From Hyphomicrobiales bacterium (GTDB lineage Bacteria > Pseudomonadota > Alphaproteobacteria > Rhizobiales > Beijerinckiaceae): a stretch of 64,000 nucleotides of DNA. Each line of letters opens with the position of its first letter. The first letter of the stretch is position 1. The stretch covers positions 1 through 64,000 of the forward strand of contig CANFLM010000001.1 of assembly GCA_947447895.1 (NCBI GenBank), written 5' to 3'. The notes below the pieces were generated by a model. The model was given only the letters and a program-made list of their open reading frames with translations. It ran no database searches and had not been told where the DNA came from. The position numbers and the translations under genes were made by a program. This document shows positions 18,284-27,070 of this stretch, in pieces.

Positions 18284-19816
18284 TCAATCGACCAGTTCTG
18301 AACGGGCAGGCATGCCTTGCATCTCCGCTGGCGTGCGCCTGATCAGGAAGATCAGATTATCGGCTTTGCCGATTGGCTTGTATCCACGCAGCAATTCGCC
18401 CAGCGAGGCATTCATGCGCACCCAGGCGAGCCAGTTCACGTAGCTGATGTTCTGGAGAAGGATCAGATCCGGCGGGGTTTTTGCGGCCGCGCGGGCAGTG
18501 AGGTCGCGTTCCCATTCGATCAGTCTCGCAAAGCGAATCCTTTGTTCGTGGGTCGTGGGGTCTTCCATTTTGATCATCAGGCCAAGCGTGACCCACGGGT
18601 TCAGCCCGTGATTGACCAGCCGACCGCCCAGATCGCGGATGAGTGGATGCCCGTCACCCAGATCATCTGAAAGCAACAATATATTCGGGCGGTCGAGGTT
18701 GAGCGAGCGAGCGAATGCCGTGGCCTCGGCGCGATAGGGGTTGCTGATCAGCATGATCCAGGCGGACATGGCCAGAAAGACCGCCTCGTAGAGCTTGATG
18801 GCCGCCGGACGCTCGCTGTGGTTTTGGGCGGCGGCCAGCGCCATCAGGATGCAGGAAGCCGGAGGCAGATAGCGAAAGGGCAGGTTGCGGGTAAAGGCGA
18901 AATAGGCCACAGAAAAACCAAGACCCGCCACCAGCAGCAGTCTTGTGCGGCAATCCTGAAGGCGCTTGTCGTCCTTGGCCAGGGCGATCAGCAGATAGAA
19001 TGTCGTCAGGACAAGCAGGCCATTCGACAGGATGTAAATCAGCGTCGGATGTCCGGCAAAATAGGCATCCAGCAGGATCGGATACATCCATTCGAAATAG
19101 GCCGGATGCAGCAGTTTGACGCTGGCCAGATAGGCCACACAAAACAATGCGGCCATGATGTTTTCAAGGCCGAACACCGGCTTGATCGACCCTTTGGCAC
19201 GGCACAGGAACAGGCAGCCGAAAATAGGGCCGAGTATGAAATAGAATTTGATGCAGCCGCCCAACCCGGCCATCAGGCCGATGCCGGCATCCACCCAGGC
19301 CGGATGGGTGCGGGGCTTGACCATGTCCTCCGCATACAGCACCAGCATCGGCCACATCAGCACAAAGGTCAGCTGGTCGCGTGATCCGAACGAGGTCATC
19401 GGCATGATCAGCAAGGTCACCAGAATGATGCCGACGCGTCTGGCACTGGCCGCATCACGCGGGATTGCGTTCCCTGTCCTAAGCCACTCCCCGAGACCTG
19501 TGACACACAGGCATAGTGCGAAGGCCAGGATGTCCTGCCAATATTCTCCGCGCAAGCCGGTCCACTGCTCCAGCAAGGCCGAGGGCACATGCATGTAGAA
19601 GGTCATCGGCGGATTGTTCTCGATGATGTCGAGATAGGGCCGCTCTCCTGCCAGATATTTGGCTGTAATGCTCTGACCCGCCGAAAAATCGGGGTGAAAG
19701 GGGATCGCGAGCAAAATCGCGGCCGCTGCAGCAAGGATCAGCCAGAGACGCAAAAACGGATCAAGGACAAGCCGCTGCAGCTGCGGGTTGTCCAGCAAAC
19801 GGGAGAGGGCAATCAT
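18284..19816 (-). CDS. Polytopic membrane protein, GT-C glycosyltransferase-like
   Basis: This protein of about 510 residues has roughly ten predicted membrane helices up to residue 400, then a soluble C-terminal domain. After the first helix, ERPYLDIIENNPP has the acidic-motif loop layout of GT-C fold enzymes that use polyprenyl-phosphate sugars, and GGCIKFYFILG lies in a later helix. No closer family is recognisable. I prefer the ATG at 19816; an earlier start at 19879 adds 21 residues. It is convergent with pdxY. A role in cell-envelope glycan or lipid modification is an inference. Confidence 0.7.
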   Translation of the reverse strand: MIALSRLLDNPQLQRLVLDPFLRLWLILAAAAAILLAIPFHPDFSAGQSITAKYLAGERPYLDIIENNPPMTFYMHVPSALLEQWTGLRGEYWQDILAFALCLCVTGLGEWLRTGNAIPRDAASARRVGIILVTLLIMPMTSFGSRDQLTFVLMWPMLVLYAEDMVKPRTHPAWVDAGIGLMAGLGGCIKFYFILGPIFGCLFLCRAKGSIKPVFGLENIMAALFCVAYLASVKLLHPAYFEWMYPILLDAYFAGHPTLIYILSNGLLVLTTFYLLIALAKDDKRLQDCRTRLLLVAGLGFSVAYFAFTRNLPFRYLPPASCILMALAAAQNHSERPAAIKLYEAVFLAMSAWIMLISNPYRAEATAFARSLNLDRPNILLLSDDLGDGHPLIRDLGGRLVNHGLNPWVTLGLMIKMEDPTTHEQRIRFARLIEWERDLTARAAAKTPPDLILLQNISYVNWLAWVRMNASLGELLRGYKPIGKADNLIFLIRRTPAEMQGMPARSELVD

Positions 19817-19911
19817 GGGGCATCCGCAAAAAGGGATTGGGGACAACGCAATCAATTTCAAAAAACAGACACAACGCAATCAAAGAGGGCAACCCGTGAG
19901 CTTTTATCCCA

Positions 19912-20325
19912 TTACCCGCCGGTTGGATAGCCGAAGCGGGATTTGAGCGCGCGCACGGCAGCCGAGGCTTCACTGTCATGGGCGGGGTCGCATGTCCTGC
20001 TGATCCTGTCCAACTCGGCATGGATGTCGTGATGGACCTTATCTGTCGTGTGGCCGGAGGCCAGATCATTGTCCATCACCGCGCGGAAGCGGGCGATGTC
20101 ACCGCTGCAGCCCTTGCCGGTCGGTAGTTGGAAGCCTTTCGGCGTAACGCCTGCAGGCAGGTTGGCATAATCATTGGCATTGACGCTGCTGGACGGGCTG
20201 GCAGAGGGCGGCGCAGCAGACTGGCAGGCGGCCAGCGACAGGACCAGCAGGCCCATGCCCGCCAGGCCGAGAGCCCTGGCACCGCTGGTCCGGATCGGGG
20301 CGGAACGGGAGGGGTGAAGCCGCAT
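19912..20325 (-). CDS. Predicted lipoprotein, unknown function
   Basis: This 137-residue protein has an N-terminal signal sequence with lipobox LSLAAC near residue 34, so it is predicted to be lipidated and anchored in the envelope. The mature part is low-complexity Ser/Ala/Pro at first, then a small domain with two cysteines (GKGCSGDIARFRAVMDNDLA and ISRTCDP) that could form a disulfide. A strong AAGGA site fits the ATG at 20325, not the earlier one at 20352. I do not recognise the family. Confidence 0.75.
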   Translation of the reverse strand: MRLHPSRSAPIRTSGARALGLAGMGLLVLSLAACQSAAPPSASPSSSVNANDYANLPAGVTPKGFQLPTGKGCSGDIARFRAVMDNDLASGHTTDKVHHDIHAELDRISRTCDPAHDSEASAAVRALKSRFGYPTGG

Positions 20326-20491
20326 GGTCTGATTCCTTCTTCCTGTCATCAAAGGCTGAATAGTGGTCTAGTTTCTCGATCCGTCAAGCATCGGCCCGCT
20401 GTGCGGGCCTGCTACGATTTCGATCTTGCCGAATTGATCCGGCCTGTTATATTAGGAAATCGCATATGAGATGCGTGATGAGGGATTCGCA

Positions 20492-20593
20492 GTGGGCGCT
20501 GACGCCACCTTGACCGATGCACGTTTGACAGGCCGCTTGAATGAAGGTCTGAAGACGCTTGCTCTGTCGCTGCTGCTCCTTAGCCGCCCCTGA
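20492..20593 (+). CDS. Putative leuA leader peptide rich in leucine (33-40 aa)
   Basis: An open frame upstream of leuA ends in TLALSLLLLSRP, with six Leu in the last eleven residues and four in a row just before the stop. It can start at GTG 20492, which has a GAGGGA site 6 nt upstream, or at ATG 20471, which would give 40 residues. The stop codon sits inside the left arm of a strong hairpin (20587-20627). This is the layout of a leucine-sensing attenuator. The peptide is longer than most leaders, and the function is inferred. Confidence 0.6.
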   Translation: MGADATLTDARLTGRLNEGLKTLALSLLLLSRP

Positions 20594-20627
20594 GGGCCGG
20601 CCGGGCATATGCCTGGGCGCTCAGGGG
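20587..20627 (+). promoter_or_regulatory. Stem-loop overlapping the leuA leader stop codon
   Basis: CCCCTGAG (20587-20594) pairs perfectly with CTCAGGGG (20620-20627), and inside it CCGGGCAT pairs with ATGCCTGG. The outer arm covers the leader stop codon, so a terminating or stalled ribosome would prevent its formation. No T-run follows directly, so it may act as an alternative fold or a rho-linked signal, not as a classic terminator. Confidence 0.65.
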
Positions 20628-20732
20628 ATTGATCTTCTCGACCGAGTTAAGATTACAGGCAGGATTATCGAGGCTTTCCACCCATCAGGCTTACAGCCAA
20701 ACCGATAGCCTCACTTGAAAGGTTCAGACATT

Positions 20733-22316
20733 ATGACCAGTTCATCGGACGCCAACCGCGTCATTATTTTCGACACAACCTTGCGTGACGGCGAGCAATC
20801 GCCCGGCGCTTCCATGACCCTGGAGGAAAAGCTCGAAGTCGCCACCCTGCTCGACCAGATGGGCGTTGATGTCATCGAAGCCGGTTTTCCGATCGCTTCC
20901 AATGGCGATTTCGAAGCCGTCAGCGAGATTGCCAAGCTGGTGCGCAATGCCACCATTGCCGGTTTGGCGCGTGCCGGTAACAAGGATATCGACAGGGCAG
21001 GCGAGGCGGTGCGCCATGCGGCCAAGCCGCGCATCCACACCTTCTTGTCGACCTCGCCGGTCCATATGAAATACAAGCTGCAGATGGAGCCTGAACGGGT
21101 ACTGGAACTGGTGGTGTCCTCGGTGACCCGCGCCCGCAATCTGGTGCCCGATGTCGAATGGTCGGCAGAGGATGGCACCCGCACGGAAATGGATTTCCTG
21201 TGCCGTTGCGTCGAAGCGGCCATCAAGGCCGGTGCGACCACCATCAACATCCCAGATACGGTCGGCTATACCGTGCCCGAGGAATACCGCGAACTGTTCC
21301 GTGCGGTGCGAGAGCGCGTCCCCAATTCCGACAAGGCGATTTTCTCGGTCCATTGCCACAATGATCTGGGGCTCGCTGTGGCCAATACGCTGGCCGGTGT
21401 CGAGGGCGGCGCACGCCAGATCGAATGCACCATCAACGGCATAGGCGAGCGTGCCGGCAATGCCGCGCTTGAAGAGGTTGTCATGGCCCTCAAGACGCGG
21501 GCCGATATCCTGCCATACCATTGCGGGATCGACCCGACCATGCTGATGCGGGCCTCCAAACTGGTCTCGGCTGTCAGCTCGTTCCCTGTCCAGTATAACA
21601 AGGCGATTGTCGGCCGGAATGCCTTTGCGCATGAAAGCGGCATCCATCAGGACGGCATGCTGAAAAACACCCAGACCTATGAAATCATGACCCCGGAATC
21701 GGTGGGCGTCTTGAAAACCTCGCTGGTGATGGGCAAACATTCGGGCCGACACGCTTTCCGCGAGAAGCTCAAGGAATTGGGCTATGAATTGGGCGAAAAC
21801 GCACTCGAAGATGCGTTCAAACGCTTCAAAGACCTCGCAGACCGCAAAAAGCATGTCTATGACGAGGATATCGAAGCCTTGGCGGATGACGAAATCGACA
21901 ATGCCGATGACCACATCAAGCTGGTCTCGCTGACCATCGTGGCCGGCACGCAAGGCCCGCAACTGGCGACCATGACGCTCGATGTCGAAGGCCAGCACAA
22001 GACCGTGCAGTCGAGCGGCACGGGTCCGGTCGATGCCTGCTTCAAGGCCATTCACGCGATCATTCCGCATGAGGCCAAGCTGGAACTTTATCAAGTTCAT
22101 GCGGTGACCGAGGGAACCGATGCACAGGCTGAAGTGTCGGTGCGGATTTCGGATACTGAGGGCCGCGTGGTCAATGCCAGAGCGGCAGATCCCGATACGT
22201 TGGTGGCCTCCACCCGTTCCTATCTGGCGGCCCTCAACAAGCTGCATTCACGTTCCGCCCGAACGGGTGGGGCGGCTGTCCGCATCCATTCGACCTCGCC
22301 TTTGGGCGGTGTATGA
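20733..22316 (+). CDS. leuA: 2-isopropylmalate synthase
   Basis: LeuA condenses acetyl-CoA with 2-ketoisovalerate, the first leucine-specific step, drawing on the IlvBHC pathway encoded upstream. The 527-residue long-form protein has the TIM-barrel active-site DTTLRDGEQSPGASM, the metal-binding HCHNDLGLAVANTLAG, GIGERAGNAALEEVVMAL and GKHSGRHAFREKL. The C-terminal leucine-binding regulatory domain (about 390-520) is intact. I prefer the ATG at 20733; a TTG at 20715 overlaps the probable ribosome site GAAAGG. Expression is probably leader-controlled. Confidence 0.97.
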   Translation: MTSSSDANRVIIFDTTLRDGEQSPGASMTLEEKLEVATLLDQMGVDVIEAGFPIASNGDFEAVSEIAKLVRNATIAGLARAGNKDIDRAGEAVRHAAKPRIHTFLSTSPVHMKYKLQMEPERVLELVVSSVTRARNLVPDVEWSAEDGTRTEMDFLCRCVEAAIKAGATTINIPDTVGYTVPEEYRELFRAVRERVPNSDKAIFSVHCHNDLGLAVANTLAGVEGGARQIECTINGIGERAGNAALEEVVMALKTRADILPYHCGIDPTMLMRASKLVSAVSSFPVQYNKAIVGRNAFAHESGIHQDGMLKNTQTYEIMTPESVGVLKTSLVMGKHSGRHAFREKLKELGYELGENALEDAFKRFKDLADRKKHVYDEDIEALADDEIDNADDHIKLVSLTIVAGTQGPQLATMTLDVEGQHKTVQSSGTGPVDACFKAIHAIIPHEAKLELYQVHAVTEGTDAQAEVSVRISDTEGRVVNARAADPDTLVASTRSYLAALNKLHSRSARTGGAAVRIHSTSPLGGV

Positions 22317-22350
22317 GGATCGGCGGGCCAGTCTGAGGTCAAATCCTTCA

Positions 22351-22379
22351 AGGGGGCTTCTCGGGAAGCCCCCTTTTTC
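22351..22379 (+). terminator. Rho-independent terminator after leuA
   Basis: AGGGGGCTTC (22351-22360) pairs perfectly with GAAGCCCCCT (22365-22374) around a TCGG loop, followed by T residues. A second G-run/C-run pair just downstream (22386-22400) could form a weaker hairpin. Confidence 0.93.
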
Positions 22380-22521
22380 GTGGAAAGGGGGCTTTTTCCC
22401 CATGCGGTTGCGCTTCCGGCGCGATCGGGGCTTGCCACTGTGATGACAAGGCTTAGCATGCAGCGGTGATCCGCAATGAACAGCTGCGGTCAGAGGATGG
22501 CGACAAGGGAAGGGGCAAGCG

Positions 22522-23271
22522 ATGCGGTTACAGGGTAAAACGGCAATGGTCACCGGTGGCGCATCCGGCTTCGGGCGGGGAATTGCCGAAGCCTTTGGCC
22601 GCGAAGGGGCCAATGTGGTCATTCTCGATCTCAATCAGGCCGGAGCGCAGGAGGTTGCCAGCTCGATCAGCAATCACGCGCTGGCCATTGAAGGTGATGT
22701 GACCAAAAAATCCGATATCGAACGCGCGGTTGCCCAGACGGTCGAGCAGTTCGGACGTCTCGATATTGTCGTCAACAATGCCGGCTGGACCCATGTCAAC
22801 CAGCCGATGCTGGAGGTTGACGAGGACGAGTTCGACAAGGTGTTCAACATCAATGTGAAATCGATCTATCTGATGACCCATGCGGTTGTGCCCTTGATGC
22901 GCCAGCAGGGCGGCGGGGTGATGATCAATATCGGGTCGACGGCGGGGATCCGTCCGCGTCCGGGTCTGACCTGGTATAACGGCTCCAAGGGTGCGGTGAA
23001 CCTGATGTCGCGGTCGATGGCGGTGGAATTGGCCCCCGATCGGATCAGGGTCAATGCGGTTGCCCCTGTGATGGGCGAGTCGGCGATGCTGGAGCGGTTT
23101 ATGGGTCTGCCGGACACGCCGGAAAACCGCGCCAAATTTGTGGCCGGTATTCCGCTGGGCCGGATGTCGAAGCCGTCGGATGTGGCCAATGCCTGTCTGT
23201 ATCTGGCCTCCGACGAAGCCGAATTTATTACGGGTGTAGTGCTTGAAGTGGATGGCGGCAGAACGATTTGA
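22522..23271 (+). CDS. Short-chain dehydrogenase/reductase (SDR)
   Basis: This 249-residue classical SDR is NAD(P)-dependent. It has the nucleotide motif TGGASGFGRGIA (residues 11-22) and acidic Asp after the second strand (VVILDLN), which favours NAD(H). NNAG, catalytic Ser in INIGSTAG and the YNGSK catalytic Tyr/Lys pair are all present. The C-terminus FITGVVLEVDGGRTI is standard. A ribosome site AAGGGGCAAG precedes the ATG. It lies 26 nt ahead of the penicillin-acylase relative and the pair may form an operon; the substrate is unknown. Confidence 0.9.
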   Translation: MRLQGKTAMVTGGASGFGRGIAEAFGREGANVVILDLNQAGAQEVASSISNHALAIEGDVTKKSDIERAVAQTVEQFGRLDIVVNNAGWTHVNQPMLEVDEDEFDKVFNINVKSIYLMTHAVVPLMRQQGGGVMINIGSTAGIRPRPGLTWYNGSKGAVNLMSRSMAVELAPDRIRVNAVAPVMGESAMLERFMGLPDTPENRAKFVAGIPLGRMSKPSDVANACLYLASDEAEFITGVVLEVDGGRTI

Positions 23272-23297
23272 CGTTCGGGCCGGGTTGAGGGTGGTTG

Positions 23298-25676
23298 ATG
23301 GATCCGACGCGTGAAGTGCTGGTGGTGGCAGGGCTGAAAGGCCCCGTCGAGATTGTGGTGGACCGTTGGGGCGTGCCGCATATCCGCGCTGGAAACAGCG
23401 AGGATCTGTTCTTCGCGCAAGGCTTCAATGTCGCCCGGGACCGTCTGTGGCAGATCGACCTGTGGCGCAAACGCGGTTTGGGCCTTTTGGCGGCTGATTT
23501 CGGCCCGGGCTATCTGGCGCAGGATTATGCCTCGCGCCTGTTCCTCTACAAGGGCGATATGGCGGCCGAATGGGCCGCCTATGGCCCGGATGCGCGGATA
23601 ATCTGCAGCCAGTTTGTGGCAGGCATCAATGCCTATATCGCCCTGACCGGGCAGGACCCGGGCCGTCTGCCGCCCGAATTTGCCATCATGGATACCAAGC
23701 CGCAGCCGTGGCAGCCTGAGGATGTGGTCAGAATCCGCAGCCATGGCATGACGCGCAATGCGTTGTCCGAAATTGTGCGGGCCAATGTGCTGGCAGCCAC
23801 CGATGTGGCGACCGACAGTCTGCGCAAGTTTCTCGAGCCTGTGGTCAAGGTTGAAGCCGCGCCCGATATCGACCTCTCGCAAATCCCGCTGGAAGTGGCC
23901 ACCTTGTTCAAGCTGGCTTCGGCCAATATCACCTTCGATCCCGACCGTTTGAAGGCGACGCCGGAACAGGCCTGGGGCTGGACCTCGGTCAGCGATCTTG
24001 GCGATGTCATGTTCGAGGCCGAGATGAACGGGTCGAACAATTGGGTGATCGCGCCGGAAAAGAGCGCAACCGGCCGCCCGATCATGGCCAATGATCCGCA
24101 TCGCACCCATTCGATCCCGCCTTTGCGCTATCTGGCGCATCTGACCGCGCCCGGCATTGATGTGATCGGGGCAGGCGAGCCGGTCATTCCCGGTATTTCC
24201 ATCGGTCATAACGGCCATTCGGCCTTCGGGCTGACGATCTTCTATTCGGATCAGGAAGACGTCTATCTCTACGAGACCAAATCCGACAATCCCGACCTCT
24301 ACCGTCACAACGGGGTATGGGAGGCGGTGGAATCCATCGAACAAACCTTTGAAATTGCCGGCTATCCCGCCCAAGTGCTGCCCTTGCGGTTTACCCGCCA
24401 CGGACCAGTGCTGCATGAGGAACCTGACAGCAACCGGATGTTCGCGGTGCGCTCGGTCTGGTTCGAGCCGGGATCCGCGCCCTATCTCAAAAGCCTGGAA
24501 TCCATGCTGACCAAGGATCTGCCAAGCTATCGCAAAGCCATGCAGGGCTGGGGCGTTCCTTCGGTCAACCATGTCTATGCCGATGTCAGCGGCACGATTG
24601 CCTGGGTGCCTGCAGGCTTTACGCCGATCAGGGCGGGATGGAACGGCCTGCTACCGGTGCCCGGTGATGGCCGCTATGAATGGACCGGCTTTCTCGATCA
24701 AGAGGCCTTGCCGCGCGTGGTCGATCCCGACAACGGCTTTTTTGCCACCGCCAATGCAATGAACCTGCCGCCCGGCTTCCCCCATGAAGTCGGCTATGAA
24801 TGGATCGAGCCCTCGCGCGCCGACCGGATCCATCAGGTGCTCAACGCCCAGGTCCAGCATTCGGTGGCCGATTCCTGTGCCTTGCAAACCGATACTGTGT
24901 CGATGCACGCGGTGCGGTTGCTGAAACTGTTCGAGAGCATGGGTGCGCCCGCTCCCTCTGCCGGAGCCGAAATTGCGGCAGCCATGATCCTGCTGTTGCG
25001 CTGGAACGGTGATCTCACCGCCAAAAGCGGGGCGGCAGCCCTGTTTGAAGTGTGGTGGAGCAAGCATCTCAAACCCATGCTGATGCGCCGTCTGGTGCCC
25101 AATGCCAAAATCAGGGCCTTGCTGGCTCCCGGTGATCTGCAAGCCTTGCTGAAGGCGCTGGAAAGACCGGATTCACGCTTTGGCCCCAATCCGCGTGCCG
25201 CCCGTGACGAATTGATGCGGGCGACGCTGATCGAAGCGTGGCGGGATTGTTCGGCCCGTATGGGGCCTGACTCGGCCCAATGGGCCTGGGGCAAATTGCA
25301 TCATGCGCAGTTTGACCATGCGCTGTCCGCTCTGTTGCCCCCTGCCGACCGCGCGGCGATGGATGTCGGGCCGTTTCCGCATGGCGGCAGCAGCTCCACG
25401 CCGATGCATACGGGCTATCGGCCGTCCGATTTCCGCACCATGCAGGGCGCGTCGGTCCGCATTGTGGTCGATGTCGGTTCGTGGGATGACAGCCGCTGGA
25501 TCAATGCGCCGGGCCAGTCGGGTGATCCTCGCTCGCCCCATTACCGCGATCTCGCGCCGATCTGGGCCGAGGGCAAATATGTGCCGATGCTCTATAGCCG
25601 CGCGGCTGTTGATGCCGCTGCCAGCCACATCATCGAGATGAAACCGGCATCGGACGGCAATCTGCCGCTTGAGTGA
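23298..25676 (+). CDS. Penicillin acylase family Ntn-hydrolase
   Basis: This 792-residue member of the S45 family (penicillin/cephalosporin/acyl-homoserine-lactone acylases) hydrolyses amide bonds after self-cleavage. N-terminal GPVEIVVDRWGVPHIRA and the FFAQGFNVARDRLWQIDL motif are typical. The expected autocleavage site and nucleophile is Gly-Ser246 in NGSNNWVIAP, followed by GRPIMANDPH. A striking point is that there is no signal peptide, whereas most relatives are periplasmic. The ATG at 23298 is preferred over the overlapping TTG. It follows an SDR gene. Confidence 0.88.
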   Translation: MDPTREVLVVAGLKGPVEIVVDRWGVPHIRAGNSEDLFFAQGFNVARDRLWQIDLWRKRGLGLLAADFGPGYLAQDYASRLFLYKGDMAAEWAAYGPDARIICSQFVAGINAYIALTGQDPGRLPPEFAIMDTKPQPWQPEDVVRIRSHGMTRNALSEIVRANVLAATDVATDSLRKFLEPVVKVEAAPDIDLSQIPLEVATLFKLASANITFDPDRLKATPEQAWGWTSVSDLGDVMFEAEMNGSNNWVIAPEKSATGRPIMANDPHRTHSIPPLRYLAHLTAPGIDVIGAGEPVIPGISIGHNGHSAFGLTIFYSDQEDVYLYETKSDNPDLYRHNGVWEAVESIEQTFEIAGYPAQVLPLRFTRHGPVLHEEPDSNRMFAVRSVWFEPGSAPYLKSLESMLTKDLPSYRKAMQGWGVPSVNHVYADVSGTIAWVPAGFTPIRAGWNGLLPVPGDGRYEWTGFLDQEALPRVVDPDNGFFATANAMNLPPGFPHEVGYEWIEPSRADRIHQVLNAQVQHSVADSCALQTDTVSMHAVRLLKLFESMGAPAPSAGAEIAAAMILLLRWNGDLTAKSGAAALFEVWWSKHLKPMLMRRLVPNAKIRALLAPGDLQALLKALERPDSRFGPNPRAARDELMRATLIEAWRDCSARMGPDSAQWAWGKLHHAQFDHALSALLPPADRAAMDVGPFPHGGSSSTPMHTGYRPSDFRTMQGASVRIVVDVGSWDDSRWINAPGQSGDPRSPHYRDLAPIWAEGKYVPMLYSRAAVDAAASHIIEMKPASDGNLPLE

Positions 25677-25719
25677 GCCTTCACTCAAGCGTTTGATGAT
25701 CCATATCAGGGATGTGTGA

Positions 25720-26304
25720 TCAGACCGGCAACAGGCCGATTTTTTCGTCGCGCCGCCGCAACAGGGCGATCAGCGGCAGTGACAGCATGACCATCCAGAG
25801 CTTGCCGATCACCTGGCCACCGAGGAACGAGAAGTCGTCGAAAGCCAGCCAGAGGAACAGCAGGCTATCGGCCACCAGACCCGCCAGCGAGCTCAAAAAC
25901 ACAGCCAGAACCAGTTGGCGGCGTTGCAGCGGGGTATAGACGGCAAAATCGGCCAGTTCCGACACAGCAAAGGAGATGGTGGACGCCACAACCAGTTGCG
26001 GCGGTGCAATGGCCGCCGACAGCACCGCGCCTGCCAGAATGGCAATCAGCGCCCAGGCCTTACCCAGCCGACGCTGCATCAGATCGCGCAACACGAGGGC
26101 CAGTCCGACCATCAGCACGCCGCTCGGGGCATCAATGCCTGGTGCAACGGGGATCAGGCATGGTCCGTTGGGGACACAGAACACGCCGACATTGCCGATC
26201 AACCAGTTGGCGAGCGGAATACAGGCGGTGAAAGCAAGCAGGAAGGCAATGCCTTCGACTTTGCGGCGTTGGGTGAGTGTGATCATGGCGGGTCCATAAA
26301 TCAT
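25720..26304 (-). CDS. VUT-family queuosine precursor transporter (YhhQ-like)
   Basis: This 194-residue membrane protein has about six helices and Asp/Glu/Pro residues typical of the VUT/YhhQ family ([20 protein letters not shown]), which imports preQ0/preQ1 or queuine. Its ATG overlaps the queC stop (ATGA), so it is translated together with the preQ0-biosynthetic enzyme. That context strongly supports a queuosine-precursor role. It has normal length and no disruption. Confidence 0.88.
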   Translation of the reverse strand: MIYGPAMITLTQRRKVEGIAFLLAFTACIPLANWLIGNVGVFCVPNGPCLIPVAPGIDAPSGVLMVGLALVLRDLMQRRLGKAWALIAILAGAVLSAAIAPPQLVVASTISFAVSELADFAVYTPLQRRQLVLAVFLSSLAGLVADSLLFLWLAFDDFSFLGGQVIGKLWMVMLSLPLIALLRRRDEKIGLLPV

Positions 26305-27026
26305 TTTTGATGATTGCGCCAGCGCATAAAACCGTCAGCCCGCAGCTCGCAGGCAGGACAATGGCCGCAACCATGCCCCCAGTCATGGACTTTGCGTTCG
26401 CCCAGATAGCACGAATGGGAAATATCGCGGATCGCCTCGATCAGGGTGGGGCCGCCGAGCTCGTCCGTCAGGTTCCAGGTTTGCGCCTTGTCGATCCACA
26501 TCAGCGGCGTGTGCAGTACGAAACGCCGTTCCATGCCAAGGCCGAGTGCGACCTGCATGGCCTTGATCGTGTCATCGCGGCAGTCGGGATAGCCGGAATA
26601 ATCGGTTTCGCACACGCCGGTGACCAGATGGCGGATGCCGCGGCGATAGGCAATGGCAGCGGCAAAGGTCAGGAAGATCAGATTGCGGCCCGGCACGAAA
26701 CTGTTGGGCAGGCCCTCGCTGCCCATCGCCATTTCCATGTCGCGCGTCAGGCTCGTCTGGGAAATCTCGCCCAGTGCCGACAGGTTGATCATGTGGTCCT
26801 GTCCCAGCCGCTGCTGCCAGAGCGGCTTGATCCGGCCCATGGCCTCGCGCAACTGTGCGCGCACCGTCAGTTCAATGGTGTGGCGCTGTCCGTAATCGAA
26901 GCCGACGGTTTCGACCCGCTCGAACCGCTCGAGCGCCCAGGCCAGACAGGTGCTGGAATCCTGGCCGCCGGAAAACAGCACCAGTGCGGATTGGTTCTCT
27001 GGGGTGGTCTGTGCAGGGTCGGTCAT
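26301..27026 (-). CDS. queC: 7-cyano-7-deazaguanine synthase
   Basis: QueC converts 7-carboxy-7-deazaguanine to preQ0 with ATP and ammonia, in the queuosine tRNA-modification pathway. The 241-residue protein has the PP-loop [16 protein letters not shown], the conserved [13 protein letters not shown] and a C-terminal zinc site made of Cys in SCYLGE and CGHCPAC. I chose [10 protein letters not shown] at 27026; a longer start at 27107 overlaps the neighbouring MFS gene. The stop overlaps the start of a precursor transporter, so the cell both makes and probably imports precursor. Confidence 0.95.
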   Translation of the reverse strand: MTDPAQTTPENQSALVLFSGGQDSSTCLAWALERFERVETVGFDYGQRHTIELTVRAQLREAMGRIKPLWQQRLGQDHMINLSALGEISQTSLTRDMEMAMGSEGLPNSFVPGRNLIFLTFAAAIAYRRGIRHLVTGVCETDYSGYPDCRDDTIKAMQVALGLGMERRFVLHTPLMWIDKAQTWNLTDELGGPTLIEAIRDISHSCYLGERKVHDWGHGCGHCPACELRADGFMRWRNHQK

Positions 27027-27070
27027 AACAGGCTCATGATTGCAAAGGGACGCCGGGAGTACCCAAAGGG

